From: Actinomycetota bacterium
GTDB lineage: Bacteria; Actinomycetota; Acidimicrobiia; Acidimicrobiales; Ilumatobacteraceae
Direction of reading: 5' to 3'
Length of the DNA: 14,515 bases
Assembly (NCBI GenBank): GCA_009705435.1
Contig: WLTJ01000011.1
Coordinates: 1-14,515 of the forward strand
Every line of letters starts with the position of its first letter. Position 1 is the first letter of the stretch. Shown in pieces: positions 13,262-14,515 of the stretch. The notes beneath the pieces were generated by a model that ran no database searches, was not told the origin of the DNA, and was given only the letters and a program-made list of their open reading frames with translations. The translations under genes were made by a program, and so were the position numbers.

Positions 13262-14515
13262 TTAAATTTGTTGAGCGACTCGGCGGCCTTCAAGGATGGC
13301 TTCAAGAATTGTTCGTGGGGCGACGCAATCTCCCGCTTGTAGAGCACCATCAATGGGATCGGTAGGAAGGCGAAAGCCAGCATCCACGACAGCAGCACAA
13401 AGAATCTCGTCAACTACGCCAGAGAAACGATCTTGGACGCGAACCACGAATTCTTCTCCTCGCCGTTCAACACCGCGAACCACGCAGCGCCGCTGAATAG
13501 TGACACCGTTTTGGGCTAATCGGACATTGGCAGGTGCCAAGTCCCCAGTACGCGCCAATTCATTACCAGCGATGTTGTCAGGCGTGAACAAAATCGCACG
13601 TGCACCAAGTTCTTCGGCAAGGGCCACTCCTATAGGACCACCAATGGGATCGAGAATAGCGACGATGCCAATATCGGGTAAGACAACTGACCCGCGTCGA
13701 ATATCAGCGATATCAAAGACGGTCGAGGGTGAATCAACTTCGTATTCGGGATTGCCGCGTCGACTACCAGTGGTCTGTATCACGACATCGTGTTCGCCGG
13801 ATTCACTAGGGGAGAACTCGGCACTTAATTGGATAGTCACACCGAGTCGCAAGGTCTCAGATTCAAGCCAATTGACTAAAGAAGTTCCCGGTCCAGCAAT
13901 GGCACTGAGACCACCCACCTCCGCTTGTTTTTCGATGAGGTGCACTGAGTGTCCGCGCAATGCAGCGACGCGGGCCGCTTCGAGACCTGCAACCCCTGCG
14001 CCAACAATCAGGACCTTGCGTGACTGGTGGGCTTTGACATACCAATCTGGATCATGTGATTCGTGACCAGCTGAGGGTTCACCAACACAAGTGACAATCG
14101 GATTTCGCGCATCGCGGACTTGGCAGGTCTGATTACAGCGAATGCAGGGACGTATTTGAGCAATGACATCTTGTGAACTTTTCAGTGCTACATCGGGATC
14201 GGCGATTTGGGCGCGAGTCATTTCGACGCCGTTACAGATTCCCTCATTGAGAGCCCATTCGGCTTGGGTCACGTCCACGACTGAGCCTTGCAAAAACACG
14301 GCAGTGGATGTCGCAGTGGCCGCGCGTACTGAGCGACACAGTTCACTATTGAAAGTGGGAGGTTCGTGAAAATCAGGGCGCGTTTTTTCAACGGAAAAAA
14401 TTGATCCACGCACGACAACTAAGTAATCAATTCCCAAAGCACACAAGTCAGCGGCGATCTGGGGCGCCATCTCGGGAGTGATTCCTGCCCATGGAGCAAG
14501 TTCATCGCACGACAA
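13262..14515 (-). CDS. FadH/old-yellow-enzyme-type Fe-S flavin oxidoreductase, N terminus beyond the window
   Basis: The last 417 codons of a larger protein; the N-terminal part of its FMN barrel lies past the right edge, so no start is assigned. The end of the TIM barrel is seen (VFLQGSVVDVTQAEWAL, then GVEMTRAQIADPD). It is followed by a [4Fe-4S] motif with C124, C127, C131 and C143 of the fragment, spaced C-x2-C-x3-C-x11-C. Then comes an NAD(P)/FAD Rossmann domain with GAGVAG at 172-177. This is the architecture of 2,4-dienoyl-CoA reductase and trimethylamine dehydrogenase. The CNQTCQVRDARNPIVTCVGEP stretch recalls the mycofactocin-associated FadH/OYE proteins, but no mycofactocin gene is visible. 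The substrate is unknown; unsaturated acyl-CoA is one possibility given the ETF genes. Confidence 0.88.
   Translation of the reverse strand: MSCDELAPWAGITPEMAPQIAADLCALGIDYLVVVRGSIFSVEKTRPDFHEPPTFNSELCRSVRAATATSTAVFLQGSVVDVTQAEWALNEGICNGVEMTRAQIADPDVALKSSQDVIAQIRPCIRCNQTCQVRDARNPIVTCVGEPSAGHESHDPDWYVKAHQSRKVLIVGAGVAGLEAARVAALRGHSVHLIEKQAEVGGLSAIAGPGTSLVNWLESETLRLGVTIQLSAEFSPSESGEHDVVIQTTGSRRGNPEYEVDSPSTVFDIADIRRGSVVLPDIGIVAILDPIGGPIGVALAEELGARAILFTPDNIAGNELARTGDLAPANVRLAQNGVTIQRRCVVRGVERRGEEFVVRVQDRFSGVVDEILCAAVVDAGFRLPTDPIDGALQAGDCVAPRTILEAILEGRRVAQQI

Noticed and set aside
13500..14066. 188-codon plus-strand open frame
   Set aside because: It lies wholly antisense to the flavin oxidoreductase, has a Pro/Ser/Arg-rich composition typical of shadow frames, and the minus-strand protein has clear motifs.

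Overview
The window reads as a piece of an actinobacterial (Actinomycetota) chromosome. The main evidence is a WhiB-family iron-sulfur regulator beside the end of a PdtaS-like histidine kinase, plus the SCO1664 / DUF3090 / MSMEG_4193 gene trio, which I know only from Actinobacteria. Base composition is moderate rather than GC-rich. Genes are packed very tightly, with convergent stops only 1 to 16 bases apart, and few starts have strong Shine-Dalgarno sites. This would fit a streamlined aquatic lineage, for example an Acidimicrobiia-like freshwater or marine group. That placement is inference only. I see no mobile element, CRISPR array, rRNA or tRNA, and no gene-free stretch longer than 300 bases.

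Layout. Bases 1-2438 hold a signalling and lipid block: the 3' end of a pdtaS-like kinase (+), whiB (-), a glycerophosphodiester phosphodiesterase (+) and a diacylglycerol/lipid kinase (-). Bases 2576-4387 hold etfB and etfA (+), the electron-transfer flavoprotein that takes electrons from acyl-CoA dehydrogenases. Bases 4400-8924 hold six genes all on the minus strand, probably one transcription unit. Read in the order of transcription they are plsY (acyl-phosphate glycerol-3-phosphate acyltransferase), an HSL-type esterase, an MSMEG_4193-type histidine phosphatase, DUF3090, an SCO1664-type PI3/4-kinase-like protein, and a 339-residue protein I do not recognise. Bases 9025-13245 (+) hold a beta-type DNA methyltransferase with an extra C-terminal domain, followed closely by cysD and a fused cysN-cysC, which together make PAPS from sulfate. 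The window ends with a minus-strand Fe-S/flavin oxidoreductase of the old-yellow-enzyme/2,4-dienoyl-CoA reductase type, cut by the window edge.

How they fit together. PlsY, the lipid kinase, the phosphodiesterase, the esterase, ETF and possibly the flavin oxidoreductase all point to phospholipid and fatty-acid turnover. CysD/CysNC supply activated sulfate. From memory, in mycobacteria the phosphatase-DUF3090-SCO1664 trio sits upstream of cysQ and mshC. Here the trio is followed by the unrecognised 339-residue gene and lies about 3 kb from the sulfate-activation operon. That trio with its new partner, and the methyltransferase with its unusual tail fixed in front of cysD, are the best candidates for undescribed biology.
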